Source: an uncultured Bacteroidota bacterium
GTDB lineage: Bacteria; Bacteroidota; Bacteroidia; Bacteroidales; P3
Direction: 5' to 3'
Assembly: GCA_902776365.1 (NCBI GenBank)
Contig: CACYPU010000011.1
Location: forward strand, 1-56,620
Length of the DNA stretch: 56,620 nt
Numbering within the stretch: position 1 is the first letter of the stretch; every line of letters begins with the position of its first letter. This document shows, one piece after another, positions 43,598-50,310 of the stretch. The notes beneath the pieces are model-generated. The model saw only the letters and a program-made list of their open reading frames with translations. It was not told the origin of the DNA and did not search any database. The position numbers were made by a program, and so were the translations under genes.

Positions 43598-44103
43598 TGA
43601 ACAGAGTGACTCTTCTTATCGGCGGCAACGAGGGCGACCGCGCGCTGCTGATAGATCAGGCGACAGAGCAGATACGGCAACGTATCGGCTCTGTCGTTGC
43701 TTTGTCGAGTGTCTACGAGACCGAACCCTGGGGCAATTTTGAAATTGAAAATTCAAAATTCAAAATTGAAAACTTCCTGAACCGCGCCCTGCTGGTGGAG
43801 ACCACGCTCTCCCCCTGGCAGGTGCTGCGCACCGCGCTGGCAATAGAAAAAGACCTCGGTCGTGTGCGTCCCCACCTTTCACCTTTCACATTTCACCTTT
43901 CATCTCGATTTTATCACTCCCGTCCGATGGACATCGACATCATCTTCTACGACGACCTTGTCCTCGACACCCCCGAACTGACCCTGCCTCACCCCCGGAT
44001 GCACCTGCGACAATTCGTCCTCGAACCCCTGGCGGAAATCATGCCGGATTATGTGCATCCCACCCTCCAAAAATCCATTACACAACTGTTGCATGAGATA
44101 TAA
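43597..44103 (+). CDS. folK: 2-amino-4-hydroxy-6-hydroxymethyldihydropteridine pyrophosphokinase (HPPK)
   Basis: Transfers pyrophosphate from ATP to the pterin alcohol in folate synthesis. The 168 residues keep the family core: LLIGGNEGDR at the N terminus, LSSVYETEPWG near residue 38, FLNRALLVETTLSPWQVL, EKDLGRVRPH near residue 88, RPMDIDIIFYDDLVLDTPEL with the two metal-binding Asp near residue 110, and LPHPRMHLRQFVLEPLAEI. Two loops are built from heptamer repeats: EIENSKFKIENF (residues 49-60) and HLSPFTFHLSS (residues 93-103). The second lies in the mobile loop before the metal site. It overlaps the TonB receptor gene by 11 bases. Confidence 0.95.
   Translation: MNRVTLLIGGNEGDRALLIDQATEQIRQRIGSVVALSSVYETEPWGNFEIENSKFKIENFLNRALLVETTLSPWQVLRTALAIEKDLGRVRPHLSPFTFHLSSRFYHSRPMDIDIIFYDDLVLDTPELTLPHPRMHLRQFVLEPLAEIMPDYVHPTLQKSITQLLHEI
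43741..43775. repeat. Heptamer array 1 inside folK
   Basis: Five 7-base units GAAATTG, AAAATTC, AAAATTC, AAAATTG, AAAACTT in frame within folK, encoding EIENSKFKIENF. It is sharply AT-rich within a GC-rich gene. Confidence 0.9.
43874..43901. repeat. Heptamer array 2 inside folK
   Basis: Four 7-base units ACCTTTC, ACCTTTC, ACATTTC, ACCTTTC in frame, encoding most of HLSPFTFHLSS. It is the second array in the same short gene. Confidence 0.9.
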
Positions 44104-46534
44104 ACTTAAACTGCTATTAATCCTCTTTTTGTTGCCTCTGTCGGCAGTGGCGCAAAACTACACCGTCAGCGGCACCATCACCGATGCCAAGAGTGGTGAG
44201 ACACTGATTGGCGCCACGGTGGTGGACACGCGCAGCGGCAAGGGCGTGGTCACCAACATCTACGGCCATTATTCGCTGACACTGAGGAGCGATTCGGTGA
44301 GCCTCAAGGTGAGTTTCGTGGGGTATGAACCCCAGTTGTTCGACTTCAGGCTCGACAAGAACCGCGAAATCAACATCAAGATGTCGTCGAGCGTCACCCT
44401 CGATGAGGTGACCATCACTGCCGAGCGTACAGGCGACACGCGGTCGTCGCAGATGAGTGCCGTGGTGATGCCCGTGGAGAAGTTGAAGTCGGTGCCTGTG
44501 ATGTTCGGCGAGGCCGACCTCATCAAGGCCTTGCAGCTGATGCCCGGCGTGCAGAGTGGCTCGGAGGGCAACAGCGGCATGTATGTGCGTGGCGGCGGAC
44601 CCGACGAGAACCTGTTCCTGCTCGACGGTGTGCCGCTCTACAATGTGAGCCACATGGGAGGATTCTTCTCGGCCTTCAACACCGACGCCATCAAGAACGT
44701 GACGCTCTACAAGGGCTCGTTTCCCGCGCGCTTTGGTGGACGCCTGAGCGCTGTGCTCGACGTGACGCAGAACAACGGAAACGACAAGGAGATTCACGGC
44801 AATGCTTCGATAGGTCTCATCTCGGCGAAGTTCAGCCTCGAGGGGCCCATCGTCAAGGAGAAGACAACCTTCAGTATCTCGGCGCGCCGCACCTATGCCG
44901 AACTCTTCGTCATTCCCGCCATCATGTGGCTCAATGAGGCAACGTCGGAAGAGGAGGTGGAGGGTCCTACGGTGGCACAGAATGCGAAATTCGACGCCGG
45001 ATACTACTTCTATGACATTAACGCGAAGGTTACACATAAATTCAGCGACAAGAGTCGCCTGTATGCCTCATTTTACATGGGCGACGACAACATTCACGGG
45101 AAGGTGAAGACTGTTACCTCTCTGAACGAAAACATCTACCTGGGATTCGAAAATGGATGGGGCAACATGGTGGGTGCGCTGCGGTGGAACTATGAGTTGA
45201 CACCGAAACTCTTCATGAATCTCTCGGCCAACTACACGCAGTATGACAACAGCATCGTCGGCAGTGTGGAGAAGCTGGCGACTCCCGGCGACCCTAACCC
45301 GTCGACCATGGAGGGCGACTACCGCTCGGGCATCAAGGAGGCTACACTGCGGGCCGACTTCGACTTCTCGCCCATCCCGGAGCACAACGCCAAGTTCGGC
45401 GCCCTCTTCACGCGGCATTGGTTCACGCCCGAGGTGGCCAGCGGCAGCGTGAACTACTATGACTCGATTCAGATGAACCAGGCCTTGCGCATCGATTCGG
45501 CCATCTTCAGTGGCACGGTGCCGGCCAACGAGATGACGGCCTATGTGGAGGATGACTGGGCCATCACGGAGGCCCTGAAGGTGAACTATGGATTGCATCT
45601 CAGCGCCTTCAAGGTGCAGAACTCCTTCTATTCGTCGCTGCAGCCGCGCCTGTCGGGACGCATGATGCTCAGCGACGATCTCTCGGTGAAGGTGGGCTAC
45701 GCAAGGATGCGGCAGTATGTGCATCTGCTGAGCACCACCAGTGTGACGCTGCCCACAGACCTCTGGGTGCCTGTGACCGACAAGGTGCCTCCAATGACCT
45801 CCGACCAGATTGCCGGCGGCATCAGCTACAGCCGCAGCGGCATCGCCGACTTCAGTATCGAGGCCTACTACAAGAAGATGGACAACCTCATCGAGTACAA
45901 GGATGGCGCCACCTTCTTCGGCTCGTCGGAGAATTGGGAGAATCTGGTGTATACCGGCGAAGGCTGGAGCTATGGCGTAGAATTCTTGGTGCAACGCGAG
46001 GTGGGCAACCTCACGGGATGGATAGGCTATACATGGAGCCGCACGATGCACCTCTTCGACCGCCCGGGACAGGTGCTCAACGACGGCAAAGCCTTCCCGG
46101 CGAAATACGACCGTCGTCACGATTTGTCCATCGTGCTCAACTACAAGATTAGCGACCGTGTGGACATCAGCGCCACATGGGTATTCTCCACGGGCAACGC
46201 CGCTTCGTTGGCCACACAGCGCTATCCAGTGGCGCAGGTGGACCCCGATAACTATGAGGGCAACGGATATGGCCAGTCGGTGAACTATATCGAGGGCCGC
46301 AACAACTACCGCATGCCCAACTACCACCGTCTCGACATCGGCGCCAATTTCCATCGCAAATTCAAGCATGCCCGCCGCACCATCAGTGTGAGTATATATA
46401 ATGTATATAATAGGCAGAACCCCTATATGCTCTATCGCTCCAGGAACGAATCGTATCAAGGGTATCCTTCGGCGTTGGTGCAGTTGAGCATCTTCCCGAT
46501 ACTGCCGAGTGTGGGATATACGCTGTATTTTTAA
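44093..46534 (+). CDS. TonB-dependent outer-membrane receptor with carboxypeptidase-like N domain
   Basis: An 813-residue receptor. The signal peptide is at 1-20 (LLLILFLLPLSAVAQ). A carboxypeptidase-regulatory-like domain follows (about 22-105; YTVSGTITDAKSGETLIGA). The plug is at about 115-225 with LMPGVQSGSEGNSGMYVRGG and FLLDGVPLYNVSHMGGFFSAF, then GSFPARFGGRLSAVLDV. The beta-barrel reaches the end (PSVGYTLYF). It is not SusC: it lacks the SusD partner and is shorter. Its partner here is the DUF4249 lipoprotein 13 bases downstream, a pairing I recall in many Bacteroidota. The ligand is unknown, perhaps a metal chelate or oligopeptide. The start at 44093 is chosen for its signal peptide and overlaps folK by 11 bases. 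Confidence 0.93.
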   Translation: MRYKLKLLLILFLLPLSAVAQNYTVSGTITDAKSGETLIGATVVDTRSGKGVVTNIYGHYSLTLRSDSVSLKVSFVGYEPQLFDFRLDKNREINIKMSSSVTLDEVTITAERTGDTRSSQMSAVVMPVEKLKSVPVMFGEADLIKALQLMPGVQSGSEGNSGMYVRGGGPDENLFLLDGVPLYNVSHMGGFFSAFNTDAIKNVTLYKGSFPARFGGRLSAVLDVTQNNGNDKEIHGNASIGLISAKFSLEGPIVKEKTTFSISARRTYAELFVIPAIMWLNEATSEEEVEGPTVAQNAKFDAGYYFYDINAKVTHKFSDKSRLYASFYMGDDNIHGKVKTVTSLNENIYLGFENGWGNMVGALRWNYELTPKLFMNLSANYTQYDNSIVGSVEKLATPGDPNPSTMEGDYRSGIKEATLRADFDFSPIPEHNAKFGALFTRHWFTPEVASGSVNYYDSIQMNQALRIDSAIFSGTVPANEMTAYVEDDWAITEALKVNYGLHLSAFKVQNSFYSSLQPRLSGRMMLSDDLSVKVGYARMRQYVHLLSTTSVTLPTDLWVPVTDKVPPMTSDQIAGGISYSRSGIADFSIEAYYKKMDNLIEYKDGATFFGSSENWENLVYTGEGWSYGVEFLVQREVGNLTGWIGYTWSRTMHLFDRPGQVLNDGKAFPAKYDRRHDLSIVLNYKISDRVDISATWVFSTGNAASLATQRYPVAQVDPDNYEGNGYGQSVNYIEGRNNYRMPNYHRLDIGANFHRKFKHARRTISVSIYNVYNRQNPYMLYRSRNESYQGYPSALVQLSIFPILPSVGYTLYF

Positions 46535-46547
46535 TAGGTTATAGATT

Positions 46548-47552
46548 ATGAAAAAAGTTGCACATATTGTTTTTTTATTTTTCATTTTTCTTTTTTCGTT
46601 ATTCATTTCTTCCTGCGAGAAAATAATTGATATCGAGAACGACCCATCGAAGGCACAGCTGGTGCTCAACGCGGTGCCGACGGTGGATAAGCAGGCGTTC
46701 GTCTATTTCGCCTACACAAGTTTCTTCCTCGATACGTCGAACAATCAGCCGGTATCCGATGTCAGCATGACGCTCACCGTGAATGGCGTCCCGTATTCGA
46801 CGCCCGACTCGGTGGTCAAATGCAATTATTTCTTCCCCTACACCTATGCCGAGGGCGACAGCCTGACGATAGATGTCAACGCTGGTGGTCGCTCCGTTCA
46901 CGCGCACACCTACGTGCCCTTCCTGCCGACCCTCAGCAACCTGCAGTTGCTCAACAACGAGTATGGCTCCACGTTCCGCTACTACTTGGCCGACTTCGAC
47001 TTTCAGGACCATGCCGGTCAGGAGGAATACTATAACCTCGCCCTCACAGTGCGCGACAGCGGTGTCCGCTTCAACGAGTGGAATCAGAAATTCGACACCG
47101 TGGACACAGTGCATACCTCCTATTTCATGCTCCGCACCAATCCCGAGATTACGGGCAACGCCTCCAACTCCGTCCCCATGTTGGGCTACCTCTACACACG
47201 CAACCTCTTCCGCGATTCCGAAATCGACGGACAGAACTACCATGTGAGCATGCGTATCCTGCACTTGGTGGACACCAACGAGGTGCAACCCTTCAAACAC
47301 GAATACACGGTGACGCTGGAATCGGTGACGCCGGCACGTTACCGCTACATTATCGATGTGTCGCGACAGAACTCGTCGGGCGGCTTCTTCAGTGAGCAAG
47401 GGCAGGTGAGGGGCAACGTCGAGGGCGCCCTGGGTATTTTCGCAGGCAGCGCCAAGTGCGAATTTACCTTCTGGCCCGACACGCTGACAATGGCCCCAAT
47501 GTCCTCCCCAGCACCCCCCAGCACTCCCTCTGTATTGTCTCGCACTCCCTAG
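46548..47552 (+). CDS. DUF4249 lipoprotein, partner of the TonB receptor
   Basis: A 334-residue lipoprotein: hydrophobic leader, then FISSCEKIIDIE, with the lipidated Cys near residue 23. The mature part has the DUF4249 pattern (LVLNAVPTVDKQAFVYF, then a Thr/Val/Asn beta domain VSMTLTVNGVPYSTPD, and AHTYVPFLPTLSNLQLL). Such proteins sit beside TonB receptors and probably cap or assist them, much as SusD does. Two repeat arrays touch it. A T-rich heptamer array encodes the hydrophobic core of the signal peptide. The final 16 or so residues (SSPAPPSTPSVLSRTP) are read from the first half of a 10-base array, so its natural C terminus may have been replaced. Confidence 0.88.
   Translation: MKKVAHIVFLFFIFLFSLFISSCEKIIDIENDPSKAQLVLNAVPTVDKQAFVYFAYTSFFLDTSNNQPVSDVSMTLTVNGVPYSTPDSVVKCNYFFPYTYAEGDSLTIDVNAGGRSVHAHTYVPFLPTLSNLQLLNNEYGSTFRYYLADFDFQDHAGQEEYYNLALTVRDSGVRFNEWNQKFDTVDTVHTSYFMLRTNPEITGNASNSVPMLGYLYTRNLFRDSEIDGQNYHVSMRILHLVDTNEVQPFKHEYTVTLESVTPARYRYIIDVSRQNSSGGFFSEQGQVRGNVEGALGIFAGSAKCEFTFWPDTLTMAPMSSPAPPSTPSVLSRTP
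46577..46611. repeat. T-rich heptamer array in a signal-peptide coding region
   Basis: Five degenerate units: ATTTTTC, ATTTTTC, TTTTTTC, GTTATTC, ATTTCTT. They encode Phe/Leu/Ile-rich residues of the DUF4249 leader. Because hydrophobic leaders are T-rich anyway, the periodicity is less certain than in other arrays. Confidence 0.55.
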
Positions 47553-47600
47553 CACTCCCCAGCACTCCCTCGCACTCCCTCGCACTCCCTCGCACTCCCT
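47501..47600. repeat. 10-base-period array at the DUF4249 gene end
   Basis: About ten 10-base units over 100 bases. The clearest run is CGCACTCCCT, AGCACTCCCC, AGCACTCCCT, then CGCACTCCCT three times (47541-47600). Degenerate units (GTCCTCCCCA, GCACCCCCCA, GCACTCCCTC) precede it. The first half is translated as the end of the DUF4249 protein, and the stop at 47550-47552 falls inside the array. One unit (TGTATTGTCT, 47531-47540) is unlike the others. Confidence 0.9.
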
Positions 47601-47632
47601 AGAGTCTTCTCATGAAGAAAATGAAAAAATAT

Positions 47633-47663
47633 TTTGCCAGTTAAAAAAATGTTCGTATCTTTG
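47633..47663 (+). promoter_or_regulatory. Promoter of rplU-rpmA
   Basis: TTTG at 47633-47636, 19 bases, TATCTTTG at 47656-47663, followed by a leader of about 62 bases. It is a consensus match, as expected for ribosomal protein genes. Confidence 0.92.
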
Positions 47664-47731
47664 CAGTCCGAAATCGAGGGGTGAAAACCCTCGAAAATGA
47701 GTGAAAGTAATTAAAAAACAAACAGTTAAAA

Positions 47732-48040
47732 ATGTACGCAATCGTAGAAATCGCAGGCAAGCAATTCAAGGTCGCCCAAGATCAGAAGATTTTCGTCAAC
47801 CGTCTGAAGAACGACGAGGGTAGCGAAGTGTCTTTTGACACCGTGATGCTTAAAGACAATGATGGCAACGTCGAGGTTGGCAAACCTTACATTGCTGGTG
47901 CTAATGTAAAGGCTACCGTCCTCCGCCACCTTAAGGGCGATAAGGTTTTGGTGTTCAAGAAAATCCGTCGTAAAGGCTATCAGAAGATGAACGGCCACCG
48001 CGACTATCTGACCCAAATCAAAATCGATAGCATCAACTAA
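47732..48040 (+). CDS. rplU: 50S ribosomal protein L21
   Basis: Large-subunit protein contacting 23S rRNA domain II. The 102 residues begin MYAIVEIAGKQFKVAQDQKI and contain VGKPYIAGANVKATVL and the basic FKKIRRKGYQKMNGHRDYLT, the L21 signature that binds RNA. Length is normal. It stands in the usual pair with rpmA, 33 bases apart, downstream of a consensus promoter. Low use of rare codons fits high expression. Confidence 0.99.
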   Translation: MYAIVEIAGKQFKVAQDQKIFVNRLKNDEGSEVSFDTVMLKDNDGNVEVGKPYIAGANVKATVLRHLKGDKVLVFKKIRRKGYQKMNGHRDYLTQIKIDSIN

Positions 48041-48073
48041 TCCAAGTGTCTAACCTTTTAAAAACAGTATAGT

Positions 48074-48334
48074 ATGGCTCATAAAAAAGGTGTCGGTAGT
48101 TCCAGCAATGGTCGTGAATCCGAAAGCAAACGCTTAGGCGTGAAAATCTTTGGTGGTCAGAAATGCGTCGCCGGCAACATCATCGTTCGCCAGCGCGGCA
48201 CCGCCCACAACCCTGGCCAGAATGTTGGCATGGGTAAAGACCACACCCTCTTTGCACTTATCGACGGCGTCGTTAAGTTCCACAAAGGCCGCGAAGACCG
48301 TAGTTACGTCTCCGTACTTCCCGTTGAAGAGTAA
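48074..48334 (+). CDS. rpmA: 50S ribosomal protein L27
   Basis: Large-subunit protein whose N-terminal tail reaches the peptidyl transferase centre. The 86 residues start [18 protein letters not shown] with no cleavable N-terminal extension of the Firmicutes kind, then [23 protein letters not shown] and [20 protein letters not shown]. It is cotranscribed with rplU and followed by a terminator. Confidence 0.99.
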   Translation: MAHKKGVGSSSNGRESESKRLGVKIFGGQKCVAGNIIVRQRGTAHNPGQNVGMGKDHTLFALIDGVVKFHKGREDRSYVSVLPVEE

Positions 48335-48355
48335 TTTTTTCATAGTTTTGCGATG

Positions 48356-48387
48356 CCCCTGCTCTGTCTTGGAGCGGGGGTTTTTAT
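48356..48387 (+). terminator. Terminator of rplU-rpmA
   Basis: CCCCTGCTC (48356-48364) pairs with GAGCGGGGG (48372-48380) with one wobble around a seven-base loop, followed by TTTTTATTATT. Confidence 0.92.
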
Positions 48388-48400
48388 TATTCTCAGTTGA

Positions 48401-48462
48401 TTGTTTAACCATTGTTTAACCATTTTTGATGGTTAAACAATGGTTAAACAATGGTTAAACAG
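48401..48462. repeat. 11-base-period inverted array
   Basis: TTGTTTAACCA twice (48401-48422), a seven-base spacer TTTTTGA, then the exact complement TGGTTAAACAA twice (48430-48451) and a third copy ending in G (48452-48462). The inner arms form a perfect 22-bp hairpin. It lies between the rpmA terminator and the end of the convergent DAHP synthase gene. Confidence 0.93.
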
Positions 48463-48489
48463 AGGTTGAAAATGCAGAGATAGAGGCGG

Positions 48490-49548
48490 TTAGTCCATCT
48501 GGATACGGATGCTCTCGCCGTGGATTTTCTCGAGTAGCTCCTCGACGAAGGCGGGGCTGAGGCCCAGCTCGGCGGCCAGCTGCAGGCGGTCGTGCATCAC
48601 CTCCTCCCAGCGCTTGGCCTGATAGACGGTGAGTTGCTGCTCGCGCTTGATGTGGGCTATCTGGCGCGAGAGGTTCATGCGACGGCTGAGGAGGCCGAGG
48701 AGTTCGTGGTCGATGTCGTCGATTTGCTTGCGCAGGGGCTCCAGGCTTGCGGGGTTGCCGTGACCCGAGGTGTAGGGCAGGGTGGAGAGGAGTGTGGACA
48801 GTTCGGCAGGGGTGAGCTGCTGAGCACCGTCGGTGAGGGCGTCGGCAGGGGAGGGGTGCACCTCGAGCATCAGCCCGTCGTAGTCGAGCTGCACGGCGGC
48901 CAGAGCGAGCGGCGCCACGAGGCGGCTGTTGCCGCCGATATGGCTGGGGTCGCAGATGACAGGGATGTCGGGCCGCTGGCGGCGCAGCTCCAAAGCCACC
49001 TCCCAGAGGGGGTCGTTGCGGTAGACCTGCTGGGCGTTGCGCCAGTGGTAGATGCTGAAACCGCGGTGGACGGCGGCGACATGATGGATGCCGGCTTGCT
49101 GCATGCGCTCGATGGCGCCGAGCCAGAGCCTGAGGTCGGGACTCACGGGGTTCTTCACCATCACCTGCATACCGCTGCCGCGCAGCGCCTCGCTGATTTC
49201 CTCCACCATGAAGGGGTTGGACGCGGTGCGGGCACCAATCCACACGGTTTGGATGCCGTATTGCAGGCAGAGCTCCGCATGTTCCGGACGTGCTACCTCG
49301 CAGCAGAAGCGCACAGGGCTGCCGTCGGTCATGCGTAGTGCGCTGTCGGCGATTTCTTTCATCCACCGCAGGGCGGGTTCACCGAGGCCTTCGAAGCCTC
49401 CCGGGCGGGTGCGGGGCTTCCACACACCGCCGCGAATCATCCGCACACGCGGCATGCGACACAAGGCCTCGCTGACGGCCAGCAACTGTTCGCGGCTCTC
49501 GACGCTGCAGGGGCCGGCGATGATAAAGGGTCTGTCGTTCTGTTCCAT
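48490..49548 (-). CDS. Bifunctional DAHP synthase / chorismate mutase
   Basis: A 352-residue fusion. Residues 1-260 are a type I, KDOPS-like DAHP synthase (IIAGPCSVESREQL near residue 9; GGVWKPRTRPGGFEGLG; VICDPSHIGGNSRLV near residue 200; EVHPSPADALTDGAQQL). It condenses PEP with erythrose 4-phosphate to open the shikimate pathway. Residues about 270-352 are an AroQ-class chorismate mutase (LRKQIDDIDHELLGLLSRRMNLSRQIA), which starts the Phe/Tyr branch. This order is typical of Bacteroidota, where the mutase domain may confer feedback control. The start at 49548 is chosen because the reading frame further upstream crosses the promoter and the divergent gene. Confidence 0.95.
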   Translation of the reverse strand: MEQNDRPFIIAGPCSVESREQLLAVSEALCRMPRVRMIRGGVWKPRTRPGGFEGLGEPALRWMKEIADSALRMTDGSPVRFCCEVARPEHAELCLQYGIQTVWIGARTASNPFMVEEISEALRGSGMQVMVKNPVSPDLRLWLGAIERMQQAGIHHVAAVHRGFSIYHWRNAQQVYRNDPLWEVALELRRQRPDIPVICDPSHIGGNSRLVAPLALAAVQLDYDGLMLEVHPSPADALTDGAQQLTPAELSTLLSTLPYTSGHGNPASLEPLRKQIDDIDHELLGLLSRRMNLSRQIAHIKREQQLTVYQAKRWEEVMHDRLQLAAELGLSPAFVEELLEKIHGESIRIQMD

Positions 49549-49560
49549 AAAATGATTTTG

Positions 49561-49568
49561 CAAAAGTA
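49561..49568 (-). promoter_or_regulatory. Minus-strand promoter -7 element of the DAHP synthase gene
   Basis: Minus-strand TACTTTTG, perfect for the -7 consensus, 12 bases upstream of the start codon. The transcript would have a leader of only five or six bases, close to leaderless. No clear -33 match lies 19 bases away. Confidence 0.65.
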
Positions 49569-49602
49569 CACAATTTTTTTGACATAGCGACGTTATTCTT
49601 AC

Positions 49603-50148
49603 ATGAAAATAAAATATCTTAAACTGAAAAACTGGTTGCTCGTTTCCGTGATGGGCGCTTTGGGGTTGTCGGCCTGCCATTGCCACAAGGAGGCGACGAA
49701 GACCGATGTCAAGGAAACTCCCGAAGTGAACCCTCGCGAGGAGATTCGCCTGATGTATGGCGTTCCGACCATGAATTTCATGATTCGCGGTCAGGTGAAG
49801 GATGCCGACGGACGCCCGGTGAAGGATATCCGCGTCAATATGCTGGAACGCAACATGGAGGTGAAGGACGGCGAGTTGCAGGGCGACCCCGAGCGTGTGC
49901 AGCAGTGGCTCGACGGAACGGCAGTGACCACCGACGTGGAGGGCCGTTTCGAAATCAACAACAGTGGTCTCCCGCAGGAAGAAGTGAAATTGATGGTCCG
50001 CGATGTCGATGGCTCGGAGAACGGCGAGTACAAGAACCAGGTGCTGGAGATGAAGGTGCAGCAATCCGATGTGGACCGCACCAATGCCGGCGGCTGGAAC
50101 CAGGGAACCTTCAAAAAAGAAGTACAGGTTCAACTTGAAAACAAATAG
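49603..50148 (+). CDS. Lipoprotein of a radical SAM/lipoprotein system
   Basis: A 181-residue lipoprotein: basic start MKIKYLKLKNWLLVSVMG, lipobox LSAC with Cys25, and a second Cys at 27. A linker carries MYGVPT at residues 51-56. A carboxypeptidase-regulatory-like beta domain follows (FMIRGQVKDADGRPVKDIRV to VKLMVRDVDG). This matches the lipoprotein partner that I recall being paired with a dedicated radical SAM enzyme in Bacteroidetes (the rSAM/lipoprotein system, TIGR04134-like). Its role is unknown. The small lipoprotein gene starts three bases after its stop and the radical SAM gene follows, so the three genes form a cassette. It is divergent from the DAHP synthase gene, and no consensus promoter is visible. 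Confidence 0.85.
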   Translation: MKIKYLKLKNWLLVSVMGALGLSACHCHKEATKTDVKETPEVNPREEIRLMYGVPTMNFMIRGQVKDADGRPVKDIRVNMLERNMEVKDGELQGDPERVQQWLDGTAVTTDVEGRFEINNSGLPQEEVKLMVRDVDGSENGEYKNQVLEMKVQQSDVDRTNAGGWNQGTFKKEVQVQLENK

Positions 50149-50151
50149 GTT

Positions 50152-50310
50152 ATGAAAATTAGATTTTTGAAAGCAAAGAACTGGCTCATTGTGGCATTTT
50201 TGGGTCTGATGGGCGTCAGCGTCTGCTCCTGCGAGAAATATGGAACGCAGGAAGAAGATATGTATGGCTGCCCGACGACCGAGTATAACGATTCTATATT
50301 GAATCAGTAA
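50152..50310 (+). CDS. 52-residue mini-lipoprotein of the radical SAM cassette
   Basis: A small gene in the same frame style as its neighbour. It starts MKIRFLKAKNWLIVAFLGLMG, broken here at the G21/V22 position, and continues VSVCSCEKYG with Cys25 and Cys27 at exactly the same positions as in the 181-residue partner. It ends EDMYGCPTTEYNDSILNQ. It keeps the leader, lipobox and MYGxPT motif of the larger protein but lacks the beta domain, so it is either a degenerate duplicate or a dedicated short substrate of the radical SAM enzyme. An extra Cys40 lies inside the motif (MYGCPT). The stop overlaps the radical SAM start by one base (TAATG), so the pair is translationally coupled. Confidence 0.85.
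   Translation: MKIRFLKAKNWLIVAFLGLMGVSVCSCEKYGTQEEDMYGCPTTEYNDSILNQ

Noticed and set aside
44051-44092. Upstream start for the TonB receptor
   Set aside because: It would place 14 hydrophilic residues before the signal peptide and lies deeper inside folK.
48401-48462. Possible CRISPR array at this and the other repeat loci
   Set aside because: Units of 7-11 bases follow each other directly without unique spacers, and no cas gene is in the window.
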